Below, piece by piece: positions 32,324 through 41,208 of a stretch of 64,000 nt of DNA (its first letter is position 1; each line of letters opens with the position of its first letter). The DNA comes from an uncultured Candidatus Saccharibacteria bacterium (lineage in GTDB: Bacteria; Patescibacteriota; Saccharimonadia; Saccharimonadales; Saccharimonadaceae), in assembly GCA_938039975.1 (NCBI GenBank), contig CALHTM010000002.1, positions 56,845-120,844 of the forward strand. The letters are read 5' to 3'. The notes under the pieces are model-generated. The model was given only the letters and a program-made list of their open reading frames with translations, made no database searches and was not told the origin of the DNA. A program made the translations under genes and the position numbers.

Positions 32324-33530
32324 TTTATCAACTGTCATTCGTTTCGAGGTCGTTCGTGCCCTCAAGAAAAAATCATTCTGGATTCTAGCAATTAGCTTTC
32401 CACTGATGTTTGCGGCAATTTTCGGGATGGTCTTTTTGTCCAATCAAGCTACCAACGACGCTGCCGAAAAGCTCAAAAACCAGTCGTTCAGCATTGCTAT
32501 TACCGACGAATCAAAGATGGTCAAACCGCAGCTAATCGCCGCCTCGAAAGCCACCGAAATTAATCCCAGCGACAAGCAAAACGCTATTGACCGCGTCAAA
32601 AACGGCCAGCTTGATGCATACATCTACTATCCAAAGAATCTCGACCAGCAATCAATCGAAGTTTACGGTAAAGATGTCGGTATTTTTGACAACGGCCGCT
32701 ACGGCAGCCTGGCTAGCAGTCTATTAGCCACCTCTGTTCGGTCAGACGTTAATCCGGCTATTCAAAAAATTATCCAAGGCAAAATCAACTCAACCAGCAC
32801 TATTTACCGCGATGGCAAAATCCACGACAGCGTCCAAGAGATGATTCTGCCGGGTATCTTTTTGATCCTCTTTTATTTCCTAATCACTTTCTTTGGCAAT
32901 CAAATGCTGACCAGCACCACCGAAGAAAAAGAAAATCGCGTTATCGAAATGATTCTCACTACTATCGAAGCGCGAACTTTAATCGTCGGCAAAATTATCT
33001 CGCTAATAATTCTGGCAATAGTTCAAGGTTTGCTGGTGGTCTTGCCGGTGCTTATTGGCTACTTGTTTTTCCACGACCAGCTCAAGCTACCATCAGTTGA
33101 CCTCAGCAGCTTGCCAATCGACCCGCTGCGTATCGGCATCGGCTTTCTAGCCTTTGCTAGCAGCTTCATGATGTTTACCGGCCTGCTAGTAGCTATCGGC
33201 GCCGCCGTGCCGACCGCCAAAGAAGCTGGCAGCTTTTTCGGCGTAGTAATGATCTTACTATTCGGCCCGCTTTATGCCGTTTCAATGTTTATATCAATGC
33301 CAGACGCACCGCTAGTAAAATTCTTGTCGCTCTTCCCGCTGACATCGCCAATCCCGCTGATGCTGCGCAATGCCGCCGGCAATCTAGGAATCAGCGAAGC
33401 AGTAATCGGTATCGCCCTGCTGGCCGTTTCTGCCGCTATCATCATTGCCATCGCCGTACGCATCTTCCGCTTTGGCGCGCTCGAATACAACCGCAAACTC
33501 AGCGCCAAAGAAATCTTCGCCCGCAAGTAA
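32316..33530 (+). CDS. ABC-2 type transporter permease (NatB-like)
   Basis: A 404-residue membrane protein. One helix at residues about 22-42 is followed by a large outside domain of about 150 residues, then five or six helices (about 185-395), the layout of NatB/YhaP-type ABC-2 permeases. STTEEKENRVIEMILTT is the conserved cytoplasmic segment before the third helix, typical of this family. ATG 32316 has a GAGGAGAAG Shine-Dalgarno inside the ATPase gene. With the ATPase it forms an exporter, perhaps for Na+, a drug or a peptide; the substrate cannot be told. Confidence 0.92.
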   Translation: MHNLSTVIRFEVVRALKKKSFWILAISFPLMFAAIFGMVFLSNQATNDAAEKLKNQSFSIAITDESKMVKPQLIAASKATEINPSDKQNAIDRVKNGQLDAYIYYPKNLDQQSIEVYGKDVGIFDNGRYGSLASSLLATSVRSDVNPAIQKIIQGKINSTSTIYRDGKIHDSVQEMILPGIFLILFYFLITFFGNQMLTSTTEEKENRVIEMILTTIEARTLIVGKIISLIILAIVQGLLVVLPVLIGYLFFHDQLKLPSVDLSSLPIDPLRIGIGFLAFASSFMMFTGLLVAIGAAVPTAKEAGSFFGVVMILLFGPLYAVSMFISMPDAPLVKFLSLFPLTSPIPLMLRNAAGNLGISEAVIGIALLAVSAAIIIAIAVRIFRFGALEYNRKLSAKEIFARK

Positions 33531-33569
33531 TACTCGCCGCTTATTAAGCAGACTATTGCCAAAATTCTC

Positions 33570-33623
33570 TTTACGTTGTAAAGGAGCGAAGTTGTAGTAA
33601 CCGCTGTGACTTCGCTACTTTAC
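33570..33623 (+). promoter_or_regulatory. Alternative hairpins before the broken gene
   Basis: GTAAAGGAGCGAAGT (33578-33592) pairs with ACTTCGCTACTTTAC (33609-33623) with one mismatch. The segment CTTTAC (33570-33575 area) can also pair with GTAAAG, so the two stems exclude each other, as in an attenuator or translation switch. The ATG at 33639 follows 15 bases later. Confidence 0.6.
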
Positions 33624-33638
33624 AGAGAGGATGACACC

Positions 33639-34744
33639 ATGTCTCGTCAGCGAGACGCTAAGCTTGACCGTTTGCGGTCAGCTCCGAGTCTGCCCGCCAG
33701 CGACAGCAGGCAGCCTGGCAGGCTCAGCAGGTCGCTTGGCAGCGCCGCTCCTCGGCTCGTGCGGTCATGAACCGTGCCTACGAAGTCAAGTAGGCCGCCT
33801 GCGCGGATCAGCAGGCAGCCTGGGAAACTTATACGTCTGTCAAGCGGGCCAACGGCCCGCGAATCGACAGCTTGAATGCTCAGCAAGAGCGGGCGTATCA
33901 GAACATGAAGTCGGCTTTCGAGTCGGCTTCGTTGGCTCACGATATGCACGACGGCGCTAGCGCACGTATGTACGCAGATCAGGGACATGCTTACAAAGCA
34001 GAGTCTCAGACCTGTGTTGCCGAACGGAGGCAGCTCGTCGCGGGAATTCGCACCGCACGCGAGCGGTTCGATGCCGTCAAGCCAGCTTTCCAAGCGGCTA
34101 AGAGCGAGTTTGCCTGCGCACGGCAGGCATTTCAGTCTGCCAAGGCAGAGCACGAACGAGCGCAGAAGGACTTCAAACGTGCCAAGACCGAATTTGACTC
34201 ATGCGCCAAGGCCTTTCAGGCTAGGCTTAATGAGCTCAAAGCAATGAACCGAAAGCGGCGTGAAGACAAAAAGTCGATCGCCGCAAAGGCTAGAGTTCCG
34301 CTTCAGTACCAGGACAACGTCTAGATCTCGACAGATTCAGACGGCAACACCAACATCTACTTCGGTGGTGTTGGCAAGCCTGACGGGCCCGGCCACGGAC
34401 ACTACGTCATGGATCCGGGCGGAAACGTGACGTATAGGCGCGATCCGTTTGACCCGCATGGTGCGCAGAACTTCGAGCCTGGCGGAACACTGTATGACCG
34501 CCGCGCCCGGAGAGATACGCCGCCACTCGGTGTACGAAACCGCGACAACGACACCAATGATCGCAGTGGAGTGTTCTACGATAGGAGTCGTCAGATAGAC
34601 CTGCATGTGACGCAGTACTATGGAGATAACTATCGCGTCTCGTGGGATACTGACGGAAACTCTGACAGGAGTTATCACTGGACAGACCAAAACCTTCCGT
34701 CTAGCCATCCCCGCAGCCATGTTCCGCCCGAAGATGCTCGGTAG
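33639..34744 (+). pseudogene. Broken (or recoded) hairpin-rich gene, unknown function
   Basis: From ATG 33639 the translation MSRQRDAKLDRLRS shifts frame near 33680; from there one frame runs to 34744 except for two TAG codons at 33791 and 34322. Across both TAGs the protein keeps its character: a long Ala/Gln/Lys/Glu coiled coil (SARQRQQAAWQAQQVAW; QAAKSEFACARQAFQSAK), then a Gly/Asp-rich end (IYFGGVGKPDGPGHGHYV; FDPHGAQNF). So it was one protein of about 365 residues. The DNA is GC-rich with many exact hairpins: 33641-33656, 33661-33683, 33776-33795, 33797-33816, 33844-33860, 34111-34129, 34136-34149, 34345-34373, 34403-34434. Codon use differs from the neighbours, so transfer is likely. 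Family not recognised. Confidence 0.7.
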
Positions 34745-34762
34745 ATAGAAAGGAAACGACCG

Positions 34763-34800
34763 TCCCAGACTAATACTTATGTTATTAGTCTGGGACTTTT
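34763..34800 (+). terminator. Terminator after the broken gene
   Basis: TCCCAGACTAATA and TATTAGTCTGGGA are exact complements around a short loop, followed by CTTTTT. It is one of the strongest terminators in the window. Confidence 0.9.
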
Positions 34801-34822
34801 TCATGTTATATAATTATAAAAT

Positions 34823-35416
34823 ATGAATAACGGCGAGAATCAATACCCTCAAATGACCTACAAACAAGCAGTTGAATACTGCAAATACTGGGCGGACAAA
34901 ATTAGGTATAAAGGACTTGATTTATTAACTACTGATTACAGTGAAGTTATTGGAATTTCTTATCAGTTAGCTTATGCGCTATATATGCAGACTTGGATTG
35001 ATCCGCAAAAATATTATCATTTGTATCGAGTTCGTACATATGCTATAGACATTGACTATAATAATTACACCGACAGAGCTTCGTGGGAAAAGTTATTGGA
35101 ACTAATTGATGATCTGCCAGAAGAATACGGTAAAAATAATCAATACCCTCAAATGACCTACAAACAAGCAGTCAAGCATTGCAAATATTGGGCAGATCAA
35201 ATTAGGCATGATGGGCTTGACCTATTGACCACTGATTATGGTGCGGCTATTGGAGTTTCTGATCAGTTAGCTTATCCACTAGATATGCAGGAGTGGATCT
35301 CAGCCCCAAGATATCCAGATATTTATGCAATACGATACTATGCTGGCGTTGTCGATCGCGACCACACCGACAGAGCCTCGTGGGAAAAGTTACTCGAGCT
35401 AATTGATAAATTATAA
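34823..35416 (+). CDS. Protein made of two tandem 100-residue repeats, unknown function
   Basis: A 197-residue soluble protein. Residues about 6-105 and 106-197 are near copies: both start NQYPQMTYKQAV, continue KYWAD, GLDLLTTDY, DQLAY or YQLAY, and end DRASWEKLLELID. The units are rich in Tyr, Trp and Asp, with no signal peptide or membrane helix. The repeat period in DNA is exactly 300 bases. The TATAAT at 34809-34814 lies 8 bases before the ATG. No family recognised. Directly follows the broken gene's terminator and is AT-rich. Confidence 0.8.
   Translation: MNNGENQYPQMTYKQAVEYCKYWADKIRYKGLDLLTTDYSEVIGISYQLAYALYMQTWIDPQKYYHLYRVRTYAIDIDYNNYTDRASWEKLLELIDDLPEEYGKNNQYPQMTYKQAVKHCKYWADQIRHDGLDLLTTDYGAAIGVSDQLAYPLDMQEWISAPRYPDIYAIRYYAGVVDRDHTDRASWEKLLELIDKL
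34839..35410 (+). repeat. Tandem duplication of 300 bases within a gene
   Basis: The first unit starts at about 34839 and the second at 35139. The first 33 bases of the units are almost identical, and the ends (GACAGAGC, TCGTGGGAAAAGTTA) match again, with divergence in the middle. The second unit lacks about 24 bases at its end. Confidence 0.9.
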
Positions 35417-35571
35417 GGCCAAAATATTATACGTTCCGCATACGCAGCGCGATATGTATGATCTGCAACAAAATAGACGATACTAACACGATTAAATGTC
35501 TCAATATTTGTAAGCAGTCAATCTAGAAATTTATTCCAAGAGCATGATAGCTTAAAAGTTAGCGTCATCCT

Positions 35572-35661
<90 letters not shown>

Positions 35662-35710
35662 TTGCATAGGTAATTATACCCTACGCTGCTCATTTTTGCT
35701 AATATGTTAA

Positions 35711-35746
35711 AAATATGTAAACTACATACATATACTTTACATATTT
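35711..35746. promoter_or_regulatory. Inverted repeat upstream of the Fic gene
   Basis: AAATATGTAAA (35711-35721) and TTTACATATTT (35736-35746) are exact complements 14 bases apart, and more ACATAT units follow before the ATG at 35789. The layout suits an operator, perhaps for the winged-helix end of the Fic protein. Confidence 0.5.
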
Positions 35747-35788
35747 TTTACATTATGCTACCATTATGATGTCAAATATATACATATT

Positions 35789-37129
35789 ATGGAAAAAGAT
35801 TTTGTAATCATCCGAGAACAGCCTACTATATCTACGAAACGCCGATTAGATTTAATCGACATGTATTTTAATGAGTCCGCGGCCGCAGCTCCCTACTTGC
35901 AAGCAGTCAACGAATCAAAATACCTTTACTGGGATAAGGCGCGCTTTATTGATCCGATTCCTAAGCTTACCCCAGCAGAGTCGTGGCAGCTAGCCCACAC
36001 TGTTAGGCGTTTTAACTCGCAGCCGACGCCTATTCACGCTAAAAACGGCGCTCATTTCGGCTGGGTTAGACAAGAGAAAGTTGACGAAGCGCAGCGAACT
36101 GTCGATATGTATGCTGGCGGACAATTTCTTACAAATACGCCGGCAATTACTACCCGATCTGAACGGCAAAAATATATCGCAAGAGGTATCCTCGAGGAGG
36201 CTATCGCATCAAGCCAGCTCGAAGGCGCAGACACTTCTCGGCGCTACGCTAAGCATATGATAGCCGACAACATCAAGCCGCGCAACAAAAGCGACTGGAT
36301 GATTCTCAATAACTATCGAACTTTATCGAAAATCGAAGAAAATTTCGTCGAACGCAGTCTATCGAAAAATTTACTCTTAGAATTGCATCAAGAGCTAACC
36401 CGCCACACGATTCCCGACGCCGATTCAGGTAGATTTCGCAAAGACAGCGATAATATAGTCGTCTGGTTTAACGAAAAAATCGCCCATGTGCCGCCAAACC
36501 AAAGTTTCGTCGAGAATGAGCTTGATCGCTTGGTAGAGTATGCCAACGACAACAGTAAGTTTATCCACCCGTTAGTCAAAGCAACTGTGCTACATTTTTG
36601 GCTAGGATACCTACACCCCTTCACTGACGGCAATGGACGTTTAGCGCGCAGCTTGTTTTATTGGTACATGCTGAAAAACGGTTATTGGGCGCTAGCTTAT
36701 TTTCCAATTTCTACAGTCATTAAGCGAGCGCCAGCGCAGTACGCCTACGCTTATATTTACGCCGAACAAGATTCGTATGATTTTACCTACTTTTTTAATT
36801 ATCACACCGAAAAAGTTCTGGAGGCTATCAAGGAATTTCGAGATTATACTAAAAGAACCGATGAAGAAAATAGCGCTATAACCAAGAAACTTCACTCTAT
36901 CAAAAACCTTAATGACCGGCAAAAACAAATCATATATTATCTAATATCCGATGATAGCCATTACGCTACCATTTCCTCGCACGCAGAATTAAACGCCATC
37001 TCTCGCCAAACTGCTGATAAAGATATAAAAGGCCTCTTGAAGCTAGGTTTAACCTTTTCTGTCAAGCAGGGGGCTTCCGTGCTGTACTACGCGTCTGATA
37101 AACTAAAAACTATGATAAACAAGGAGTAA
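35789..37129 (+). CDS. Fic family protein with N-terminal inhibitory motif and C-terminal winged helix
   Basis: A 446-residue protein. The Fic core motif HPFTDGNGRLAR (residues about 276-287) has the catalytic His and the phosphate-binding Gly/Asn/Arg, so AMP transfer (from ATP to a protein Tyr, Ser or Thr) is likely. The inhibitory helix SSQLEG is at about 141-146, placing it in the class with the auto-inhibitory Glu before the domain. Residues 370-446 form a winged-helix-like part (LNDRQKQIIYYLI; ISRQTADKDIKGLLKLG), which may bind DNA. Followed after 2 bases by the HIT gene. Target unknown. Confidence 0.93.
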   Translation: MEKDFVIIREQPTISTKRRLDLIDMYFNESAAAAPYLQAVNESKYLYWDKARFIDPIPKLTPAESWQLAHTVRRFNSQPTPIHAKNGAHFGWVRQEKVDEAQRTVDMYAGGQFLTNTPAITTRSERQKYIARGILEEAIASSQLEGADTSRRYAKHMIADNIKPRNKSDWMILNNYRTLSKIEENFVERSLSKNLLLELHQELTRHTIPDADSGRFRKDSDNIVVWFNEKIAHVPPNQSFVENELDRLVEYANDNSKFIHPLVKATVLHFWLGYLHPFTDGNGRLARSLFYWYMLKNGYWALAYFPISTVIKRAPAQYAYAYIYAEQDSYDFTYFFNYHTEKVLEAIKEFRDYTKRTDEENSAITKKLHSIKNLNDRQKQIIYYLISDDSHYATISSHAELNAISRQTADKDIKGLLKLGLTFSVKQGASVLYYASDKLKTMINKE

Positions 37130-37131
37130 TC

Positions 37132-37539
37132 ATGGACGATTCAATTTTTACCAAAATTATCAAAGGCGAGATTCCCTGCCGCAAGGTTTATGAGGACGAC
37201 ATGGTTATCGCCTTTCTCGATATCAACCCACTCAGCGACGGGCATGTGTTAGTGGTGCCCAAAGAACAGGTTGATTTAATTTGGGACCTCGACAACGAGA
37301 CTTACACTCACCTCTGGCAAACTGCCAAAAATATCGCTCAGGCTATCCAGGCCGAACTCAACCCCCTGCGCGTCGGCGTAGTCGTTGAAGGCCTCGACGT
37401 ACCGCACGCCCATATTCATCTAGTGCCGCTGTATGACCGCGACACCTTGCAGCTCCATCACGACTACCCTGTTGATATTTCAGATGAACGGCTCGATAAT
37501 ATCGCCAACAGTATCAAAGAGCGCTTAATCGCCATATGA
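37132..37539 (+). CDS. HIT family protein (histidine triad)
   Basis: A 135-residue nucleotide-binding protein. The triad appears as PHAHIHLVPLY (His-Ala-His-Ile-His) near residues 95-105; the N-terminal DSIFTKIIKGEIPCRKVYEDD and the segment ALDINPLSDGHVLVVPK-like are typical of the Hint branch, which hydrolyses adenosine phosphoramidates and related compounds. CAAGGAGTAATC precedes the ATG. It links Fic and rlmH: 2 bases after Fic, and overlapping rlmH by 4 bases (ATGA). Confidence 0.94.
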   Translation: MDDSIFTKIIKGEIPCRKVYEDDMVIAFLDINPLSDGHVLVVPKEQVDLIWDLDNETYTHLWQTAKNIAQAIQAELNPLRVGVVVEGLDVPHAHIHLVPLYDRDTLQLHHDYPVDISDERLDNIANSIKERLIAI

Positions 37540-37991
37540 TCACTGTTGTCGCCGTTGGTAAAAAGCATGAAGATTGGGTATCCAACGGCATCAAACGCTA
37601 CCAAACGCGCTGCAAGCAGCCTTGGAGTTTTGAGTGGCAATTGATACCGCATAGCAAGCTAGATGGCCAGCAGGCCCGCCAAGAGGAGTCTGAGCGAATT
37701 TTAGCGCGTTTACATCCCCAAGATTTCGTAATTCTGCTCGATGAGCACGGTCAGACGTTTGACTCGCCTGCCCTATCGCGCCAGCTAAACGAACTCTTTG
37801 TGCAAGGTAAAAATATCACGATAGTTATCGGCGGCGCCTTTGGCGTCAGCGTAGCACTGACACAGCGTGCTAACCTGGTTTGGTCACTGTCGCCATTAGT
37901 CTTTCCACATCAGTTAGTGCGACTGATCCTCGCTGAGCAGCTATACCGAGCGCAAGAGATTGCTCGCGGCGGCAAATATCATCACCAGTAG
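37536..37991 (+). CDS. rlmH: 23S rRNA (pseudouridine1915-N3)-methyltransferase
   Basis: A 151-residue SPOUT methyltransferase that modifies Psi1915 in helix 69 of 23S rRNA on 70S ribosomes. The trefoil-knot motifs are present: ILLDEHGQTFDSPALSRQL, IVIGGAFGVSV (AdoMet-binding) and the C-terminal LSPLVFPHQLVRLILAEQLYRA. The C-terminus YHHQ is near the usual Tyr-His ending. The length is normal. Its ATG overlaps the TGA of the HIT gene. Confidence 0.95.
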   Translation: MITVVAVGKKHEDWVSNGIKRYQTRCKQPWSFEWQLIPHSKLDGQQARQEESERILARLHPQDFVILLDEHGQTFDSPALSRQLNELFVQGKNITIVIGGAFGVSVALTQRANLVWSLSPLVFPHQLVRLILAEQLYRAQEIARGGKYHHQ

Positions 37992-38088
37992 ATAGCCAAC
38001 CTGCGCGCTAAAACCTAGCGGTAATCTGTTTATGAACCGTCCGAACACTGCCTCAGACTAACTTATAATCTTATTTTATGACATACTA

Positions 38089-38117
38089 TTGACTTTTTAT
38101 CATACTTGTGCTATATT
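38089..38117 (+). promoter_or_regulatory. Sigma-70 promoter of the His-rich protein gene
   Basis: TTGACT (38089-38094), 17 bases ending in TGC, TATATT (38112-38117). The ATG at 38150 is about 32 bases further, so this gene has a leader. Confidence 0.75.
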
Positions 38118-38149
38118 TGTAAGCACAATACCTTAAAACAAACATAATT

Positions 38150-38503
38150 ATGACATATTTTACTTACATCATTAACACCTTATTCGCCACGCTCAGCTTG
38201 CTGATAGCTAGCGGCGTTGCTGTCCACGACGGACATTTCGGGCATGCTATTGATATCAGTTTGACGCATGATCATTCCATGCAAAAGCTCAGTTCACAAG
38301 ATTTGCGAACCATCAACGAGTCGCGAATGCAGCACACTCATTCCGAGCATAATCTCTCGGAAGACATGCTCAGCAATAGTTTTCGCTACCAATCGCCTAG
38401 TATTTCGCCAGATCGCCGTCATCATCACAAAAACATTTTAGCCTTATTAGAAGAAGGCGGCCGGCACGCTTTTGATAACGCAAATTTGCCAGTTATCGAC
38501 TAG
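38150..38503 (+). CDS. Small His-rich exported or membrane protein
   Basis: A 117-residue protein with a hydrophobic N-terminus (residues 4-25, TYIINTLFATLSLLIASGVAV) that may be a signal peptide or anchor. The rest has many His (HDGHFGHAID; LTHDHSMQ; MQHTHSEHN; DRRHHHKN), which could bind metal ions. No family recognised. A good promoter supports expression. The gene ends 3 bases before the convergent valS. Confidence 0.7.
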   Translation: MTYFTYIINTLFATLSLLIASGVAVHDGHFGHAIDISLTHDHSMQKLSSQDLRTINESRMQHTHSEHNLSEDMLSNSFRYQSPSISPDRRHHHKNILALLEEGGRHAFDNANLPVID

Positions 38504-38506
38504 CTT

Positions 38507-41062
38507 TTACTTATTCGACACAACTTGCAGCTCGTTCTGTAGCCGGGTAATTAGTTCTTGTTTTTCACGGAGTGTCTTGCGCGACTCCTCGACCAGAGCC
38601 GCTGGAGCTTTGGCTACATAGTTATCGTTTGCCAAGCGCGTCTCGAGCGTCCGGATATGCTGGCGTTCTTCGGCTAAACGTTTCTCGAGGTTAGCTTGAT
38701 GCTCGTAAAGCGTTTCGTCGTCAATGTCTAGCCAAACGTCTCGCCCGCTAGCCGCCAAGCGCAATCCCCTAGCCTGGTCAACATGTTCTACCGAGGTAAC
38801 GCGCGCTAGCTTCTTGACAAGTTCGATATTATCAGCCACCAGCGAATCGTCCATATACAACAGACCATAACGTTTATTGCCCGGCAGTTCGCTAACTACG
38901 TAGCGTGCTTCTGATACTAAATCTTTCAAGCGGCCGAATGCAGCAGCAGCGATATCGTCGTACTCTAGGCGGTCTGGCATAGTTTCGCTAGCCAAGATCG
39001 TATCGTGCCACGGCAAAGCCTGCCAAATTGTTTCGGTCAAGAACGGCGCGAATGGGTGCGTTAACCGCAAAATTGTGTCTAAAACATACGCGTTCATGTC
39101 GATATTTTGCTCAACTTTGCTAGCCTCGATGTACCAGTCGGCTACATCATCCCAAACGGTGTGATAAATCGTCTCGCCAGCCTCAGCGAAATGATAGGTC
39201 GCAATCTGCCGGTCTAGCGACTGCGCCGCCTCATCTAGTTGGCGAGCAATCCAATAATCGGCTAGCGATTGTAGTTGCGGACTGACCGCTGGCGTGCGGT
39301 CGCCAACCAAATTTTCAGTATAGCGAGCAATATTCCACAGCTTGTTGCAGAAATTGCGGGCTGCTACTACCTTGCCAGTATTAAACGCTTGCGGCTGAGC
39401 AGCACTGCGGCTAGCAATGATACCCATACGTAGCGCATCCGAGCCATATTTCGCCACTGTCTCCATCGGATTGATGACATTGCCCTTGCTTTTGCTCATC
39501 TTGATACCCTTTTCATCAAGCACTAAACCATGCAAGTACACATGCCTGAACGGCACCTGGCCAGTCCGATACAGGCCCAGCATAATCATTCGCGCTACCC
39601 ACGCAAACAAAATGTCGCCCGCTGTTTCCATGACGGTATTCGGGTAATACTTGGCTAGCTTGCCAGTATCCAAATAATCGGTAGTGATATACGGCCACTG
39701 GCCGCTGCTGAACCAAGTATCAAGCGTATCCTCCTCGCGGCGATACGTTGTACCATCTACAACGATTTCTTTCTTATCAACTTCGGTGCTGTAGCGCCAA
39801 TCGTCTAGATTGGTTTTGGACTGAAACATTGGAATCGGAATGCCCCACGGTATTTGGCGGCTGATATTCCAATCTTTGATATCTTTGAGGTACTTAATGA
39901 CAACATCGCCTTTATTTTCAGGGGTAAACGTCACTTCCTTGCGCTCAATCGCTGCGATAGCGTTATCGGTCAATTGGCGCATTTTGACGAACCATTGCTC
40001 TTTGGCGAGCGGCTCGATGACCGAACCGCATTTGTAGCAATGTCCAACTTGGTGCTCGATATCTTTTTCGCCGCGCAGCAATTCGTCTATTTCGAGCGCT
40101 GCTAAAACGCGTTTACGAGCTTCTAGCGCCGTCATACCAACAAATTGACCTGGCACATTGATCATTTTGCCGTCGAAATCAATTACTTGAACTAATTCCA
40201 AGTTGTGGCGCTTGCCTACTTCGAAATCATTCGGATCGTGTGCTGGTGTAATTTTCACCATACCAGTGCCGTAAGCTGGATCAACATAATCGTCAGCGAT
40301 GATGGGAATTTCGCGCTTGACAATCGGTAGCAGCGCTTTGCAGCCGACAAGGTCTTTGTAACGCTCGTCGTTTGAATTAACCGCTACAGCTACGTCGCCA
40401 AACATCGTCTCGGGACGCGTCGTAGCGATAACGATTTCGCCAACTTTATCGATTAGCGGATAAGCGATTTCCCACAACTTCCCTTTTTCATTCTTGTGAA
40501 CAACCTCGTAGTCCGAAAAACTCGTCTGATGCTGCGTACAGTAATTGACAATGCGTTCGCCCCTATAAATATAGCCGTCCTGCCACATCTTTTCAAAAGT
40601 ATCGTAGACAGTTTTGATAACTTTATCGTCGAGCGTGAATACCAAATCGTCCCAATCAGCGCCCACGCCAATCGCCCGCAGTTGTAATTCCATATCGCCG
40701 CGGCGTTTAGCTACGAAATCCCATACCTGCGCGTATAATTCTTCGCGATTGAAGTCAAAGCGCGTCTGGCCGTGCTTTTCTAGCTCGCGCTCGTAAACTA
40801 CCCAAGTTTCAAAGCCAGCATGGTCAGCCCCCGGTATATATACAGCATCATAGCCTTGCATACGGTGATAACGTACTAAAATATCTTGAATTGCCGACCC
40901 TAAAGCGTGCCCGACATGCAAATTGCCGTTAGCATTTGGCGGCGGCATCACAATCGCGTACGGCTGGCCCTGCCCTTTCGGTTTAAATACGCCAGATTCT
41001 TCCCACAAGGCGTAAATTGACGGTTCATATTCGTTCGGAGTATAAGTTTTAGCTAAGCTCAT
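38507..41062 (-). CDS. valS: Valyl-tRNA synthetase
   Basis: An 851-residue class I synthetase. The HIGH motif appears as PPNANGNLHVGHAL (residues about 40-55) and KMSKS in GIKMSKSKGNVINP (about 510-525). The editing domain (CP1) has TTRPETMFGDVAVAVN, and a zinc-knuckle-like CYKC lies at GHCYKCGSVIEP. The C-terminal tRNA-binding coiled coil (residues about 790-845, LEKRLAEERQHIRTLETRL) is present. The length and layout are those of ordinary ValRS. Confidence 0.97.
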   Translation of the reverse strand: MSLAKTYTPNEYEPSIYALWEESGVFKPKGQGQPYAIVMPPPNANGNLHVGHALGSAIQDILVRYHRMQGYDAVYIPGADHAGFETWVVYERELEKHGQTRFDFNREELYAQVWDFVAKRRGDMELQLRAIGVGADWDDLVFTLDDKVIKTVYDTFEKMWQDGYIYRGERIVNYCTQHQTSFSDYEVVHKNEKGKLWEIAYPLIDKVGEIVIATTRPETMFGDVAVAVNSNDERYKDLVGCKALLPIVKREIPIIADDYVDPAYGTGMVKITPAHDPNDFEVGKRHNLELVQVIDFDGKMINVPGQFVGMTALEARKRVLAALEIDELLRGEKDIEHQVGHCYKCGSVIEPLAKEQWFVKMRQLTDNAIAAIERKEVTFTPENKGDVVIKYLKDIKDWNISRQIPWGIPIPMFQSKTNLDDWRYSTEVDKKEIVVDGTTYRREEDTLDTWFSSGQWPYITTDYLDTGKLAKYYPNTVMETAGDILFAWVARMIMLGLYRTGQVPFRHVYLHGLVLDEKGIKMSKSKGNVINPMETVAKYGSDALRMGIIASRSAAQPQAFNTGKVVAARNFCNKLWNIARYTENLVGDRTPAVSPQLQSLADYWIARQLDEAAQSLDRQIATYHFAEAGETIYHTVWDDVADWYIEASKVEQNIDMNAYVLDTILRLTHPFAPFLTETIWQALPWHDTILASETMPDRLEYDDIAAAAFGRLKDLVSEARYVVSELPGNKRYGLLYMDDSLVADNIELVKKLARVTSVEHVDQARGLRLAASGRDVWLDIDDETLYEHQANLEKRLAEERQHIRTLETRLANDNYVAKAPAALVEESRKTLREKQELITRLQNELQVVSNK

Positions 41063-41196
41063 TTCATTCTCGATTCATTTCACGTGAAAATTAGCAAAAT
41101 AACCAAGCATAGCAATTCCACAGTTTGCTATTCCTCACCTCTTGCTGTTTTTTATTCCACGTGTTTGTGTTCTATCCTATTATAGCACAGACGATG

Positions 41197-41202
41197 TATA
41201 CT
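41197..41202 (+). promoter_or_regulatory. -10 box of the first FemAB-like gene
   Basis: TATACT preceded by TG, then 6 bases to the ATG at 41209. Upstream in-frame starts (TTG 41125, ATG 41194) precede the box. Confidence 0.65.
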
Positions 41203-41208
41203 AAACAT

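Noticed and set aside
41076..41091. CATTTCACGTGAAAAT, similar to a parS centromere site
   Set aside because: Only the TTTCACGTGAAA core matches; the four outer positions differ from the parS consensus, there is a single copy, and no parAB genes are near.
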